From: Agaricus subrufescens | Taxonomy: Eukaryota > Basidiomycota > Agaricomycetes > Agaricales > Agaricaceae | Direction: 5' to 3' | DNA length: 64,000 nt | NCBI GenBank assembly: GCA_029945375.1 | Contig: CM057067.1 | Span: forward strand, 1,860,001 to 1,924,000 | In this document: piece after piece, positions 24,549 to 37,099 of the stretch | Numbering within the stretch: the stretch's first letter is position 1 | Layout: the number at the start of each line of letters is the position of its first letter | Made by a program: the position numbers and the translations under genes | The notes under the pieces: generated by a model | What the model was told of the DNA's origin: nothing | Databases searched by the model: none | The model's input: only the letters and a program-made list of their open reading frames with translations

Positions 24549-24954
24549 GGAAAACATTTACTTTCTTGACGTTAGGACGGGTTGTAGAATCCTTTAGAAG
24601 GAATAGATCACCCAGATATTGAAAGGCGAAGACCCATTTAGATGTCTAGCAATGAGTGACAGGACGGAGGTTGACGATCCAGGCCGCGATCGTGAATCGC
24701 TGTACTGCTCAGCCCTTTGTGACGTAGCTTCGGTCTGGTGGGCACAAGCCCGTTTTGGACCCACGTGTTGCATGTATCTGGTCAGTACATCCTTTTAACG
24801 GCTGATTATCTGTTTAGTCGACCGGGTAGAGGGCCGGCCAGCATTAGAAGAGCGCCACATGGTCATGACACGCCAAGTTTTGTGTGAGATAATACGTAAC
24901 GAAGGAATGCCGTAGCAATGGCATACTGTTGCGATGGCCAGCTTTGATAAGATA
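24549..24954. other. Spacer, nothing recognised
   Basis: About 400 bp with no ORF, repeat or RNA gene that I can support. It ends where the first unit of the 3.6-kb tandem duplication begins. Confidence 0.35.
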
Positions 24955-27900
24955 GAATCACACTTGGTTGTGGCTAATCGATGGGAAACGCCCATGTGTG
25001 GAGCCTGAGCTGGAAATACAGTATTATTCTTAATATGACATGTGTCCAGCATAATCATATTTGTTCCGAGAGAATTTCATCACCAAGCGGGGAAATGAAA
25101 ACCAAAGCAAAAGGCACAACAAAGAACTGATTTGTGAACGAAGAAGGGGAAATAAGAGCAGATTAACCTCGACAAGTTTTGATAGACGATATCGACTTGG
25201 AGGAACATATTATCCAAGAAGTTCTAAATCAAGCACGACTAGTCAACTAGTCTTGGTAGCCGGCACATAGGAGCTCCGAAAGATTGGAACACCTCGAGAC
25301 TGGAAGATTCTGACGATCAGCCATGTGGCGCATGTGAAGGATCACTTTAGAGGCGAGAATTGACCTCATGCAGCGGGTCATACTAGGTGAAGGAAAGCAT
25401 GAGAGTCAACAGTCCATCATAAAGTCGGGAATTTACCCACAAGATAAAGAGTATACCACCGGACTAAAATGAAGCAAGAGAATTGTTTGTGATATGATCA
25501 AAAGCAATAAGGAAAAGCTTTGGAGCGTACTATTTTGACTGTCACCAGTGAGGTGATAGAAAATGCTGGATACGTGGCAGTTGAGCACGAATAAATTAGC
25601 AGAGCATGGTTGCCGACTCACCGAGCAGATAGACATAAAAGAGCACTCCTTGGGCCAGAGGCTAGTCATTTGATACATCCTCATGTGTTGTTATATTCTT
25701 TCTCACCTTCGCCATATAGCACTCTGAACAAGTCTAACCGGACTCTGGTGTCGCTTCTCCACATTTCTACCGGGTAGAAAATCAGCTTTGAATATACCTC
25801 AGATTTCACATGCGGATGTTTACCGATCGCTGCCCAGCCGATCAGGATGACCATGGCTACATTTACTGATTACTCAGAGTTGAAATCCGGAAAAAGGATT
25901 ATCGGTTACCTGCATCATATATTGTCAATAACATTATGTCTATCCATAAATTGGAGAGGGGAGAATCGGCAAGACAACCAGTGAAGGGTGGTGCAAGGAA
26001 GTCTACGTTGAACGAAAAATAAATTAAACCTAGAAATTAGTCCAGCTGGTTGCGACTCACATCGTGTGTGGTTCAAAACCAGGTAGTAAGAAATAAAATT
26101 GTAGATGAATGTTGTAACGTAAAAAATGCAGAGAGGTATCCAGACAATACATCGCTTTTGCCAGATCACGTATGTTCGTATTGCGAACGTATCTTTTGAC
26201 GTACGTCAAACACAAGACAACAAGAACGGAAATATCAATAGAAAACGTACATTCTGCAAAATAGACTCCTAGGATAAATAAGGCTGTTTCCGTCGGTGAG
26301 AACTAGACTCGTTTTCTATAGATAGAGTTACACGGTCGTACCGGCTTCTGCCTTAATAAGATCCGGACAAATGGTGGCGTCGGTGGTGGTCGACCCTTAC
26401 GCCTTGTCAGAACGGGCCTTTCAAATGCGAACAGAGGGAGACTCACGCAGATACACAAGTATGCAATCTAAAAGGGTGGTATATCGGTTAAGGAAGTACA
26501 TCACCTTCATCATATTGAACCTGGATGTCCAAATGAATTTTACCTCGAGCTCAAGTGTGAGGAGGCAATCAAAAATCTAATGGATCTTCAGAAATTGTGG
26601 TTTAGTCCTGGCATGGGATCATACAACGAGGCAGCAGGCAGCCACTATCGAGTACAAATCAACAGTGGACCTGAATAAGAACTGGAAACTCGCACTGTCA
26701 ATGTACTGCCCAGGGGAAAGAAAAAATTAATCGGGAGCCCAAACATCACATCGAAAATCAACCTACACGGCCTACAACTAGCATTCGTAGAGACTCTTCT
26801 AGTTCGGTGAGAGAGGCCGCCATGGATGAATAGGGAAACAAGTGAGAACTCGGTGGAGGTGGTTCGATGACTTTTGAATATCTGGGAAAGTTCGTTAGGT
26901 AGATATATGTGCTGCCGCTAAGGAATGTCATCCTGCGCATGATTCCCTCGAGCTTTCTTTGCACAAGGTGACAACAAATTATCAATCGTCGGAGATGGGT
27001 CCGACATGATCGTCTCGACATGTACGTGAGACGTGGGGCCAGTGAGTGACATTTTTAAATCACACCCGTCAAATGAACGGTCGTCAAATAGAGAGGGAGA
27101 GGATGCATTGGAATGGAGCATGGCCGGCAGGCGATGAAGCCAAGCGAGGTCAACGCACGATAGAACTCATCAGCTGACTTTGCCAGATTCAGTAGACTCC
27201 CTCACCTTCGGTTATGAAGAACTCCGTGTCCCAACTTTCGTAAACCTCTTAGGATGGATATGCAGGTCCGATTGATTTGTTGCCGGATGATATGTTGAGA
27301 TGTGATTGTCGGATGTGATGCTAGACTTCACATTAATAATACTGATTTCGCTGGCCAAACCTTGCAGTAAGGACAACTACCACTTGTTAGATGTCTGTCT
27401 TCGGGCATCAAACATTCTCGTTAGCGATATCAGCCCTAAAGATGCCTACACTTTAATTGACATGGTAATAGCGGTTAAGAAAAAGGGTTCTCCGCCCTCG
27501 GAGATGTTTACTCAACATCCTAGCTATACGAGATGAGGTGGGAAGGCGTACTATTGGGAGAGTCGAGACAACTCCGCATAACGGCAGTTCCATTGATCCT
27601 TGGTAGCCGCTTGCGTCGTACTGTCCGTTTGCCGGGTGGGGAGGCGCAAAAAAGGATTCGGTGGACACATACTCGATGCTGGTGGGAAAGGGATGCATTC
27701 AAAGATAGGAAGTCAAATATATTCCAAGAATTCAGGTAAAATAATCTCAGGTCGGCTCAGTCAACCACGTGACAAGTAGACCAATCTTCTGAGAAGTATA
27801 CCCTCGTTTCACGCTAGAGCTAGACCTGTTCTATTCTGTCATGGGCATGTGCCAAACTACCCTCTCTTCTCAAGCTGCATCGTTTTATACGAGAAAGCCA

Positions 27901-28500
27901 CTCGGCCAGATAGGATTTGTTAATCAGAAATCTACCAATCAATCAATTATTAATTATCCAATAAAGGTATGAAAACGCACCGTGGCCCCAATGAAGCGCA
28001 TCGGAATACTCAGAAGATTGGCGTCTTTCTAGGAAAAGATTGAAACCCACAGTATGGTCCATGCCTAAAATGGTCAGCCGGTGCAGATATCGGGGTAAGA
28101 AATGATTTTGTCATGGCGTCCATAAACTTTTTTTTACAATCCAATGAAAACGCATCGGAATGCCGCCGGACACAGTCGGGGACACCCGAATAATGAGAGT
28201 AGACTTATGACCCGTGATTGTGGAGTTCTTGGAAGGGTGCTGCTTCAGTGCCTCGCGTGATATATTTTATGGTAGTCAGAAGGTTGTATGAACATTAGCG
28301 CGTAGTATCGTTGGAGCTCTCGCTTCTCGTCAAATGAGAGACGGGCGGACTATTGACATGGAGCTCGAGAAGCTCGCGCTCGGGATAGATATGGACATGA
28401 ATATATATTCGGCAGAAGCTAAGGGGTGTACGTCAGAATTCAAGGTATGAAATGTTGAAGAATGGTAAGAAGATCGATGGCCGGCTTTGGTGAAATAAAA
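24955..28500. repeat. 3.6-kb tandem duplication, unit 1
   Basis: The left end (TGTGGCTAATCGATGGGAA…) matches 28516 onward. Similarity then continues through D2/D3 and their upstream flanks to about 28440/32180. The flank beyond D2 (26824-28500) contains stretches that still look partly coding in both units, such as LTFGYEELRVPTFVNLLG near 27210 and DGRTIDMELEKL near 28345, but no complete gene was found. Confidence 0.7.
25498..26823 (-). CDS. DUF6533 domain membrane protein (D2)
   Basis: Eleven exons: complement of 25498-25565, 25622-25648, 25707-25766, 25824-25856, 25910-26002, 26061-26192, 26251-26283, 26342-26395, 26447-26576, 26625-26644, 26769-26823; 234 aa, in frame. The DUF6533 region reads CLVVIFDCLLTLELEVKFIW and continues MKVMYFLNRY. 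The TTTDATICPDLIKAEA loop, IRTYVIWQKR and FTGCLA are conserved. Multi-pass by hydrophobicity; function unknown. It is the left member of a tandem pair with D3, to which it is much closer than to D1. The start ATG aligns with that of D3 (M-x-x-SL-x-ELEE… pattern). Confidence 0.8.
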
Positions 28501-29068
28501 CCATAAATGATTGTGGTTAATCGATGGGAACCGCCCATGTCTGCATTCCGAGCTAGAAATACAGTATTATTCTTAATATGACATGTGTTTAGTATAACCA
28601 TATTTGTTCCGAGAGAATTTCATCACCAACTGGGGAAATGAAAAACAAAGAAAAAGGGGCACAACAAAAGAACTGATTTGTAATAAAACGAAGAGGTTAC
28701 GGGAAATGGGAGCAAATTATATTAGCCTCAACAAGTTTTGAGAGATGTGATATCGACCTGGAAGAGCATACTATCCAAAAAGTTTCAAAAAGACTCGGAG
28801 ATATGAAGTGTCAAATGGTCTTGCTAGTCGGCATATAGAAGGAGCACCGAAGGATTGGAACGCCTCGAGATTAGAAGAGTTTGATGATCAGCCATGTGGC
28901 GCATGTGAAAGATCACTTTGGAGGCGAGAATCGACCTCATGCAACGGGCCATACTAGGTGAAGCAAAGCATGAGAATTCATCGTCCATCATAAGGTTAAA
29001 AAATTACCCACAAGATAAAGAGTATAGTGCCGGACTAGAATGGGTCAACAGGATTGTTTGTGATATAA

Positions 29069-30398
29069 TCAAAAGGAACAAGAAAAAGCTTGAGAGCGTA
29101 CTATTTTGACTGCTACCAGGGAGGTGAGAGAAAAAGCTAGATATGCAACACTTGAGCATGAATAAGTTGGCAGAGCATGGTCGTTGACTCACCGAACAGA
29201 TAAAGATAAAAGAGCACTCCTTGAGTCAGAAACCAGTCATTGGGTGTGTGATTGTGTGTTGTCATATTTCTTCTCACCTTCGCCGTATAGTACTTTGAAC
29301 AAGTCTAGCCGGACTCTTGTTTCACTTCTCCACATATCTACCGGTGTAAAAAATAAGCTTTGAATATACCTCAGATTTCACATGCAAATATTTTACCGAT
29401 CGCTGCCAAGCCGATGAGGATTACCATAGCTGCATTGACTAATTATTCAGAGTCAAAATCTGGAAAAATAGCTGTTACTTACCTGCATCATATGCTGTCA
29501 ATAGCAACATATCTATCCATAGATTGGAGGGAGGAAACTCGGCGAGACAACCGGTGAAGGGCGGTGCAAGGAAGTCTACGTTGGATGAAAATTACATTAA
29601 TGAGTTAGAAGTTAGTCCAGCTGGTCATGACTCACATCGTGTGTGTTCCAACATCGGGTAGTAAGAAATAAAATCGTAGATGAATGTTGCAACGTAAATA
29701 ATGCAGAGGGGTATCCAGACAATACGCCTCTTCTGCCAAATCACGAATGTTCGCATTGCGAACGTATCTTTGAACGTACACCAAATATAAGACGATAAAA
29801 ATGAAACTATAAATAGAGAACCCACATTCTGCAAAGTAGACTCCCAGGATATATGAGGCTGTTTCCGCCGGTGAGAACTAGACTTATTTTCAATAGATAT
29901 GGCACACAGGCTTACCGCCTTCTGCCTTCATGAGACCTGGACAAAGGGTGGCGTCGGTGGTGGTCGACCCTTGCGTCTTGTCAGAATGGAAATTTCCAAA
30001 TGCGTACTGAGGAAGGCTCACGCAAATATACAAGTACGCAATCTAAAAGGGCAGTATATCGGTTAAGGAAATACATCACCTTCATCAAATTGAACTTGGA
30101 TGTCCAGATGAATTTTACCTCGAGCTCTATAGTGAGGAGGTAATCAAAAATCTGATGGATGTTCAGAAGCTATGGTTGGGTTCTGGTACGGGATCATACT
30201 ACGAGGCAGCAGGCAGCCACTATAAAGTACAGATTAACAGTGGACTTGAATAAGAAATGGAAATTCGCACTGTCAATGTACTGCGTGAACAAAAGAAAAA
30301 TCTAGTTGAGAACCCGAACATCAAACAGAAAATCGACCCACACGACCGACTACTGTCATTCGCAGAGCCTCTTGTAGCTCACTAAGAGAGTTCTCCAT
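29069..30398 (-). CDS. DUF6533 domain membrane protein (D3)
   Basis: Eleven exons: complement of 29069-29136, 29193-29219, 29278-29337, 29397-29429, 29483-29575, 29636-29767, 29826-29858, 29916-29969, 30022-30151, 30200-30219, 30344-30398; 234 aa. DUF6533 core IFDYLLTIELEVKFIW, Cys loop TLCPGLMKAEG, MRTFVIWQKRR in TM3, GCLAEFPPSNLWID before the next TM, and a C-terminal VAVKIVRSQ. Exon lengths equal those of D2 throughout. Multi-pass membrane protein of unknown role. It appears intact, so both copies of the tandem duplication are retained. Confidence 0.8.
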
Positions 30399-31293
30399 GA
30401 ATGGGTACTGAGTAGGAAGACAGTGAGAACTCGGTGAAGGTGGTTCGACGACTTTGAAGATCTGAGAAAGTCTTTTAAGTAGATATATGCGTTGTCGCTA
30501 AGAAATCTGATCCCGCGCGTGGTTCCCTTGAGCTTTCTTTGTACAAGATATCAATCGTCCGAGATGGGTCCGAGATGGTCGTCTTGGTGTGTGCGTGAGA
30601 CGTGAGAACAACGGGTAGCCTATTTAAATCATACCCATCACAAATAAATAGTCATCAAATAGCAAGGACGAGAAAACATTGGAATGGGGTATGGGCGGCT
30701 GGCGGTCAAGTCAAGTCAACGCATAATAGGAACTTGTCAGCTGACTTTCCCAGATTCAGCAGACTCCCTCACCTTCGGTTATGAGGAACTCCGTGTCCCA
30801 ACTTTCGTAAACCTCTTAGGAAAGATAGGCAAGTCCGATTGTTTGTTACCGGATGATATGCTGAGATGTGATTGTCGATTTGGCGCTTGACTTAAAATAC
30901 TAGTTTCGCGCTGGTTTCGCTGACCAAGCCTTGCTGATTGTACCCCGGGATTACGATATTGTGAGAGTTCAGCTGGTGCTATCGAAGATAAGTTAGGTAC
31001 ATTGAACAATGAATATATAGCAAAGGTCAGGGCGAGCACTACCTGTCAGATGGATGTTTCCGGATATCCAACAGTTACGGTGGTGATATCTGCATTAACG
31101 CTGCGTACACCTTGATTGACGTGAACCCATTGCACTCGGAGACGTTCAGTCAAGAACCCAGCCACACGAGATGAGATGGAAGGGGCGTACTGTTAGGAGA
31201 AACGGCTGTTGCATTGATCCTTGGTAGCCGCTCGCGTTGCGCCGTCTGCCAGGCGGGGTGGAGCCAAAAGATTCGGTGGACACCCTGTTGATG

Positions 31294-31426
31294 GGCTACA
31301 GCAAAAGTGCGGAGCCCGCGCGCGGACGCGGACCGATGCGGACAAATGCGGGTCACGGCGCGGACCTGGCGCGGATCAAGGTAGCGGGATAGTGTCCGCG
31401 TGCTTGTCCGCACTTTTCTGCGAGCC
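31294..31426. mobile_element. 133-bp MITE-like element
   Basis: Flanked by an 11-bp direct repeat CCCTGTTGATG (31283-31293 and 31427-31437). Its ends are a ~20-bp imperfect inverted repeat: left starts GGCTACAGCAAAAGTGCGGA, right complement GGCTCGCAGAAAAGTGCGGA (16 of 20 match). The interior is GC-rich with repeated GCGGAC words, unlike its surroundings. Unit 1 of the tandem duplication has an uninterrupted site at about 27662-27685, so this is a clean insertion. Target length fits a Mutator-type element, but the family is not assigned. No coding capacity. Confidence 0.75.
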
Positions 31427-32240
31427 CCCTGTTGATGCCGGTGAGGTAGGGAAGTAGGTATATTCCAAGAACTCGGGCAAAATAATCTCAGGTCGGCTCG
31501 GTCGAGCGCGTAACCAGTAGGCCAGAAAGACAGCTTCTATCGCGAAAAGCACTACATACCCTCGTTTCACGCTAGTCCTAGACTGGTACTATTCTATAAT
31601 CTCCCATAGCCATAACCACCATCTATTCTTTTCTCAAGCTGCATTGTTTTACACGAGGAACCTTCTCTGCCAGATATGATTTGTTATTGAGGAATCTACT
31701 AATCATTCAACTATTGACCACCCAACAAAAGTATGACGACCTACTGTAGCCCCAAAAAAGCGCATTAAGATGTTCAGAAGATTGGCACCTCTTGGGGGAT
31801 AGATTGAAACCCATAGTGTAATCCATGCCTAAAATGGTCAGCCAATGATATCAGAGTAAAGAATGATGTAGTCATGATTTAGTCATGACGCCCTTAGGCT
31901 TTTCACAATCCAATGGCACATGCATTTGCATCGGGGTGCCGCCGGACACAATCGGAGACACCTGAACAAGCGAAGATGGGCTATGGCCTGTGATTTTCGA
32001 GTTTTTTGAAGAAAGCCCCGCGTGATATATTTTATGGTAGTCGGAAGGTTGTATGGTGTTGGAGTTCTCGCTTCTCGTCAGGTGAGAGATGGTCGGACCA
32101 TTGACATGGAGCTCGAGAAGCTCACACCCGGGATAGATATGGGTATGAATATATTCGGCAGAGGCTAGAGAATGTATGTCAGAATTCAAGTCATGGAACG
32201 TCGTTGAAGATGAGAAGTAAAAGGTCAGCATTGCAGAAGT

Positions 32241-32463
32241 GAGAGTCAGCAGAGGGACTATGTCCCTAAGACTGTTGAGCTTGATTATGTGATTTTTGTT
32301 CATCACAGGAAAAGATTGATCCAGAAAAATCAACTCACCTCGAAAGAAGTAGCGGATAAAAAAGTCGTCGAGATGTTGCGAGAAAATTCATCATCATAAT
32401 TTTTAATCTCCGCTTGAAGTCTCCCAGGCATCTGCTGTTCGGCTAATGTGATGAACTTGTGTT
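32241..32463 (+). promoter_or_regulatory. Presumed UPF3 promoter
   Basis: About 220 bp between the duplicated block and the UPF3 start codon. No distinct TATA run; a short pyrimidine-rich leader precedes the ATG. Confidence 0.35.
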
Positions 32464-34038
32464 ATGTCCACTGCAGTCCCATCTTCGCCCGCTAAATCCA
32501 AGTCTAAGAAGTTAAAGGAAAAAGACAAGGACCATGAACGCAAGCAGTTACCTGGCGAGCGACTCAAGATAGTCGTTCGCCGATTGCCGCCTAATCTTCC
32601 TGAGGACATATTCTGGCAGAGCGTATCTAACTGGGTAACGGATGACACTGTCGCATGGAAGTCGTACTTTCCGGGCAAACCGAAGAAACGGTATGATTAA
32701 TGCCGAATTATCATGATGTCGTGCACTTATCTACTTAGTATGAACAAGGAGAATATCCCATCTCGTGCATACATCGCCTTCAAGGATTTAGCACATTTGT
32801 TAATCTTCAGTCGTGAGTTTGATGGCCACAAATTCGTTGATAAAGCCGGTAAGATGATCTTGGTCTCCTGCGGGAAGCCATTTGAATATGTATCATAGGG
32901 AATGAATCGTATGCAGTTGTAGAGTTCGCGCCATACCAGAAGGTGCCAGGAGAGAAGAAGAAGCCTGACTCTCGGAATGCTACCATCGAAAAAGGTCTAG
33001 CACAACGCTGTTGATATTATTTTATTCTCTGACACCATCGCAGACGAAGATTATATCTCCTTCATTGAATCATTGAACATACAATCGAATGCAGAACCAG
33101 TCACTATTGAAACACTAGGTACCGTCTTTTCTCCTCCACGAACTTGCGGGATTTGTTGACCTCATTTACCAGTTGCATCCACTCGTCCCGCTTCTCCACC
33201 AAAGACAACTCCGCTTCTTGAAGCTCTCAAGGCTGAAAGACAGGCTCAGAAAGACAAGGAGGCTATCATCAGGAACCACCCTCATTATAAGGAGCTCATG
33301 AACACTCCGAGCCCTCATGCTCTTCGGAAAGACGACAAAAGGAAGGCAGCCCGAGCTGAAGTCCCCCCGCCGTCAGTCGGGAAGAAACCTAAGAAGGGAG
33401 CCCCTTTACCAGCACCATCGAAACAGATCCAGATTCAAACCAAGTCCAACACCAACGGGGATTTCACAGACAAACCTACCTCGACGTCATCATCTAGGCC
33501 ATCAGGTCGTCCAGGTCGCGTTAGGCCTGCTGCAAAAGGGCCTGCTGATGCTACTCCAACGCCACCCATAGCCTCTATTCCCCCGAAATCACCAAAGAAC
33601 GCCACCCAAACTGATAACTCTCTTGCCCAATCATTACCACCTGCTTCCACCCCCACAACATCCTCGAGGCGTGGGAGGCCTGTCCTCGGCCTGGGCTCTA
33701 GACATTTCGAAGCTGCTCTAAGTGGTGTCGGCGTTAACGGTGAGCGAAAGCGTAAAGAGAAGGGGAAGGAGCCCGCGACGGCATCTACCTCTACACAGGA
33801 GACTAATACTCAAGACAAACCGACACCAGCAACCGTGTCTCCACGAAGGCCACGCCATCGCAAAGAAGGACCAGCCGGAATAACTGCCTCTCCGGCCGTT
33901 CCGGACGCAAATAGTTCAAGCACTTTCGCCACGCAACAAGGGGAAAGTACTAGCGCTCAAGCCAATACTCACACAGGTCGAGGTGGCAGGCGTGGGGGTA
34001 GAGGTAGGGGCAGAGGAGGCCCCCCTAGAGTTGGGTAA
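32464..34038 (+). CDS. UPF3: Nonsense-mediated decay factor UPF3
   Basis: Five exons: 32464-32690, 32739-32848, 32899-32994, 33044-33118, 33173-34038; 457 aa. The Lys-rich N-terminus is followed by the Smg4/UPF3 RNP-like domain (about residues 27-165): KIVVRRLPPNLPEDIFW, SRAYIAFKD, YAVVEFAPYQKVP, then DEDYISFIESL, all family hallmarks. A helical stretch (LLEALKAERQAQKDKEAI) and a long low-complexity Pro/Ser/Thr/Lys tail follow, ending in an RGG-like GRGGRRGGRGRGRGG run. UPF3 bridges the exon-junction complex and UPF2 in nonsense-mediated mRNA decay and shuttles between nucleus and cytoplasm. Single copy here, intact, flanked by amplified families. Confidence 0.9.
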
Positions 34039-36149
34039 AACTGAGGTGTGATCGTAAGTGAGCCTATTCTACCGTTTACCTACTCAATAACTTATTTCAA
34101 TCTATAGAAATCAGATTACCAAGATCTAGATTCATGTGCGATGATTTCGCCATAGATGCTTGTCTTGCCTAACCCTCTTCTAAGTCGGTCGGCAACCCAC
34201 CTGATGGCTGTATCCCCTCCAGGCTTAGAAGCGCTACCCCGATCATATTTTAGCGACATTCGCGCACTGTCTAAGCCACGTAATGATGACCCTCAAGATT
34301 GCTGTTTCACTTTGAGTCGAGTACACCTTTCGATCTTTCTGTAGTAGGTATGATGTTCGAGTCCACGAAACAATGAACAATAAAACTTTTTATCTTGGTG
34401 CCGAAACCCCCCTGAAGTATTGGAAACGAGACCGAGTCTTATGACGATGAAGACAGCAAGGGCCTCGATGGTAACCGTACATCGATTTGGAGTGAAACAA
34501 TGTTTTTCATCTCGACAGTATAGTCCCTGATCAATTTCGTCTACACAAATTTCACCACTCACCTCCTGCATTATTTATCAACAGCTCACTGTTATTGACC
34601 CCAATCTTGAGCTCGCGACATCGGGAACCTCTCTTCAACCATTTTCTAACCGCACTCTACCCTATTTTTTCATTCGCGATTAATATTACGGTTTATTCTG
34701 AGGTGAAGCAGGTCTAATGGTATTCTGGAACCAAGGGGAAAGGCAGAGGCGCATGTGGATTCCAATAGGACCATATCATCGAACCCGACTCTTCGCGAAA
34801 CCTTTCAATCCAGCTCTTTCCATTCATTTTTGGTTAATATTTCTCTCACGTCGAGATATTTTTGAGAAACCGTCCCGTATTACGTTTGTGCAAACGATTC
34901 TGCTAAACATTTTTGACCACTGTTGACAATTAGTAGCTCTGGTTTGCGCGCACATCACCCGTAGACTTCAAATTCACATCTTGATGATGAAGATGGTGCG
35001 ACAGATGCACACTACAGCACCCATCTACAAAGTAGAACCTACATAAATGTTATTGCAAGCCGTTGAAATGTGTAGGTAAGCTACCCTAGTCGGCCGAGTA
35101 ACGTTAGGCCAACAGGGACAAAACAGATCATCTTATGATATCGCTGTATTCCCGACTACCAAATGTGCTATAAGTGCATGCTTACAAGATGTCAGAACAT
35201 CCGGGTGAAACCTATACAACCGTCAATGATGGAGGTTTAATCGGTTCGAATCAATGGAGATCAGTCGCACCTTACAAGGTGTACCAGTTGCCAATGGTAT
35301 TCTAAAGTTTATTTGAATGCACCGTGACACGCCACCCTAACGGATGAAATCACCGAAGCCTTGATTAATGTGCATATCCTTGGGTTAAGCCAGATTCAGG
35401 TAGACTTCATACATGTTCGCGTTGAGAGACGAAGGAAGATACGATTAACGATGCAGAGTAAACTATTGCACTTATTGGAGACTGGGAATTCGAATAGCTT
35501 ACTCTATCATGAGCCGAACCATGCCCTTCAACTGAAACCGAGCCGAGCTCACGCTGTACTGATTTATTGTCACCTTGTCAGGCAGAATCCAGAATTCAGG
35601 AACTTCAATTTGTAACAACGTCATGACTACTCACAACCAACTAGATATGACTTGCCTGATGCTTGACCATTGTGCCAACTATCATTCTTAGTTTTCCCGT
35701 ACCAATCAGGGGTGGATTTATTACATGATTCTTTTTGGATTCCTGCCTTGAATAGAGTGGGCCAAACCTTTCCTTCCACAACTAACTCTTATCTCCTCGA
35801 AATGGACTTGGTTCAAGTTTTGTCACATACTTATCAGAGGTTATGATGACCGTTATGACCGCAGATTCCGGGTATCGTGGTGATTTTTCTGTGGGATTTT
35901 CAAAAACTTTAGGTGGATAGGTTGATACGAAGAACGGGAATGGGATAGAGCCAAGGATAAAGCTATAAATTGAACAATCAAGGTATACATTTATACCAAA
36001 CTCAGGCAAGGATCAAGGGTATCTGTCAAGCCCCTGTTGAGGAAAGCTCAGGGTAAGTTCATGGTACTTTAGTCGGATCAAATTTCTCACTTGGAGAGAT
36101 TGTCAGATAAACGTTCCCACGGAATTCAATACACTCATCAGAGAAGAGT
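34039..36149. other. Gene-poor stretch downstream of UPF3
   Basis: About 2.1 kb. Only short ORFs with no splice plan, family match or conservation elsewhere in the window were seen. UPF3 3' flank lies at the left. No repeat arrays or RNA genes recognised. Confidence 0.35.
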
Positions 36150-36760
36150 TGTTGAGATTTAGCTCAAAATACCTGCGGCGACGGCATACCGGAGTATTGG
36201 GGTCGAATCATATGTATGCGAGAAGTATGGTCACAAGGTTAATATCCCCAAGGATACCAAAGTATTGGGATTGTGATGAAAATGGATATGAATGGCAATA
36301 TCTACTAGCCTTAGCAGGTATTGATTATTACAATGTACATAGAAAGTGTGAAATAGCGAAACGCGTTCTCCCGAGCAATTTTGCGATGCACATGGAGGTT
36401 GTTCTGATCTCGCTCAGCCAGGTTCCTAGTGCATTCCAGGAATGATGTTTGATGTTCAATTTGAGAATCTATTTTTGGAGGTCTGGTAATCATGATCATG
36501 AACCGCCGAGTTTGCCGAAGGAAGTTTCAACGCTCAAGTAGGACCATTACCAGGGGACCCCTATTGAGGCCTAGGCTCTCATTATTGACCACAACTTATA
36601 ACTTTTCTCACAAGACTGTGGCCAACTTATCTAGATGTGTTTCACCACAGTAATTATTGTCCACCAGTAACCAGTTCATCCGAGAATGCCGCCTGCGGCT
36701 GTTTGGTTTTATGTATATCATCCTGCCCTTCACTCTGTAGAAAAAAATTTTTTTTCAAGT
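36150..36760 (+). pseudogene. 7TM upstream block without its gene
   Basis: Diverged copy of the region upstream of 7TM3 and 7TM2. Shared features in order: ATGATGTTTGATG (about 36444), the CCGAGTTTGCCGAAGG region (about 36505), CTATTGAGGCC (about 36560), and the GTTCATCC-AGAATGCC element (about 36675). Where the ATG and first exon should follow, unrelated sequence begins. So this is a promoter left after loss of a fifth 7TM gene, or a partial duplication. Confidence 0.5.
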
Positions 36761-37099
36761 ACATAGGAAGTGTACTATCAAGATTTTCTCAAATGTTTAT
36801 GATCCACACAAGAAGAAAGCCACGTGCAGCAGTGTGATGTCAGCAATGGCTGGACGACATAATGTGCCAGCCGCTCACTAAGCGGGGCATAATCCTTAGG
36901 TTTCAATTTTAACGACTTTGATTCGATGTAGGAGATAAATGTAGGAGACTGGGTGGGAGTCTTGAGAGTACCACAATCCGATCAGTTAGTGGGGAGCACA
37001 TGAAGTACAATTTTCCACGACAATCATCGCCCTCATCATTTTACGTCAAAAACAGGTACTGCGACACAACTCACAACACTTTCGGCGATGGAATAAATG

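Larger units (their letters stand above)
28508..32240. repeat. 3.6-kb tandem duplication, unit 2
   Basis: Same orientation as unit 1 and directly adjacent. It carries D3 and its upstream flank. Relative to unit 1 it has gained a 133-bp inverted-repeat element at 31294-31426. The upstream flank (30399-32240) holds no complete gene; the 153-codon minus-strand ORF at 31872-32333 is not conserved in unit 1 and is treated as chance. Confidence 0.7.

Noticed and set aside
31872..32333. 153-codon minus-strand ORF
   Set aside because: Longest unexplained ORF, but it is not kept open in the homologous part of tandem unit 1 and has no recognisable domain.
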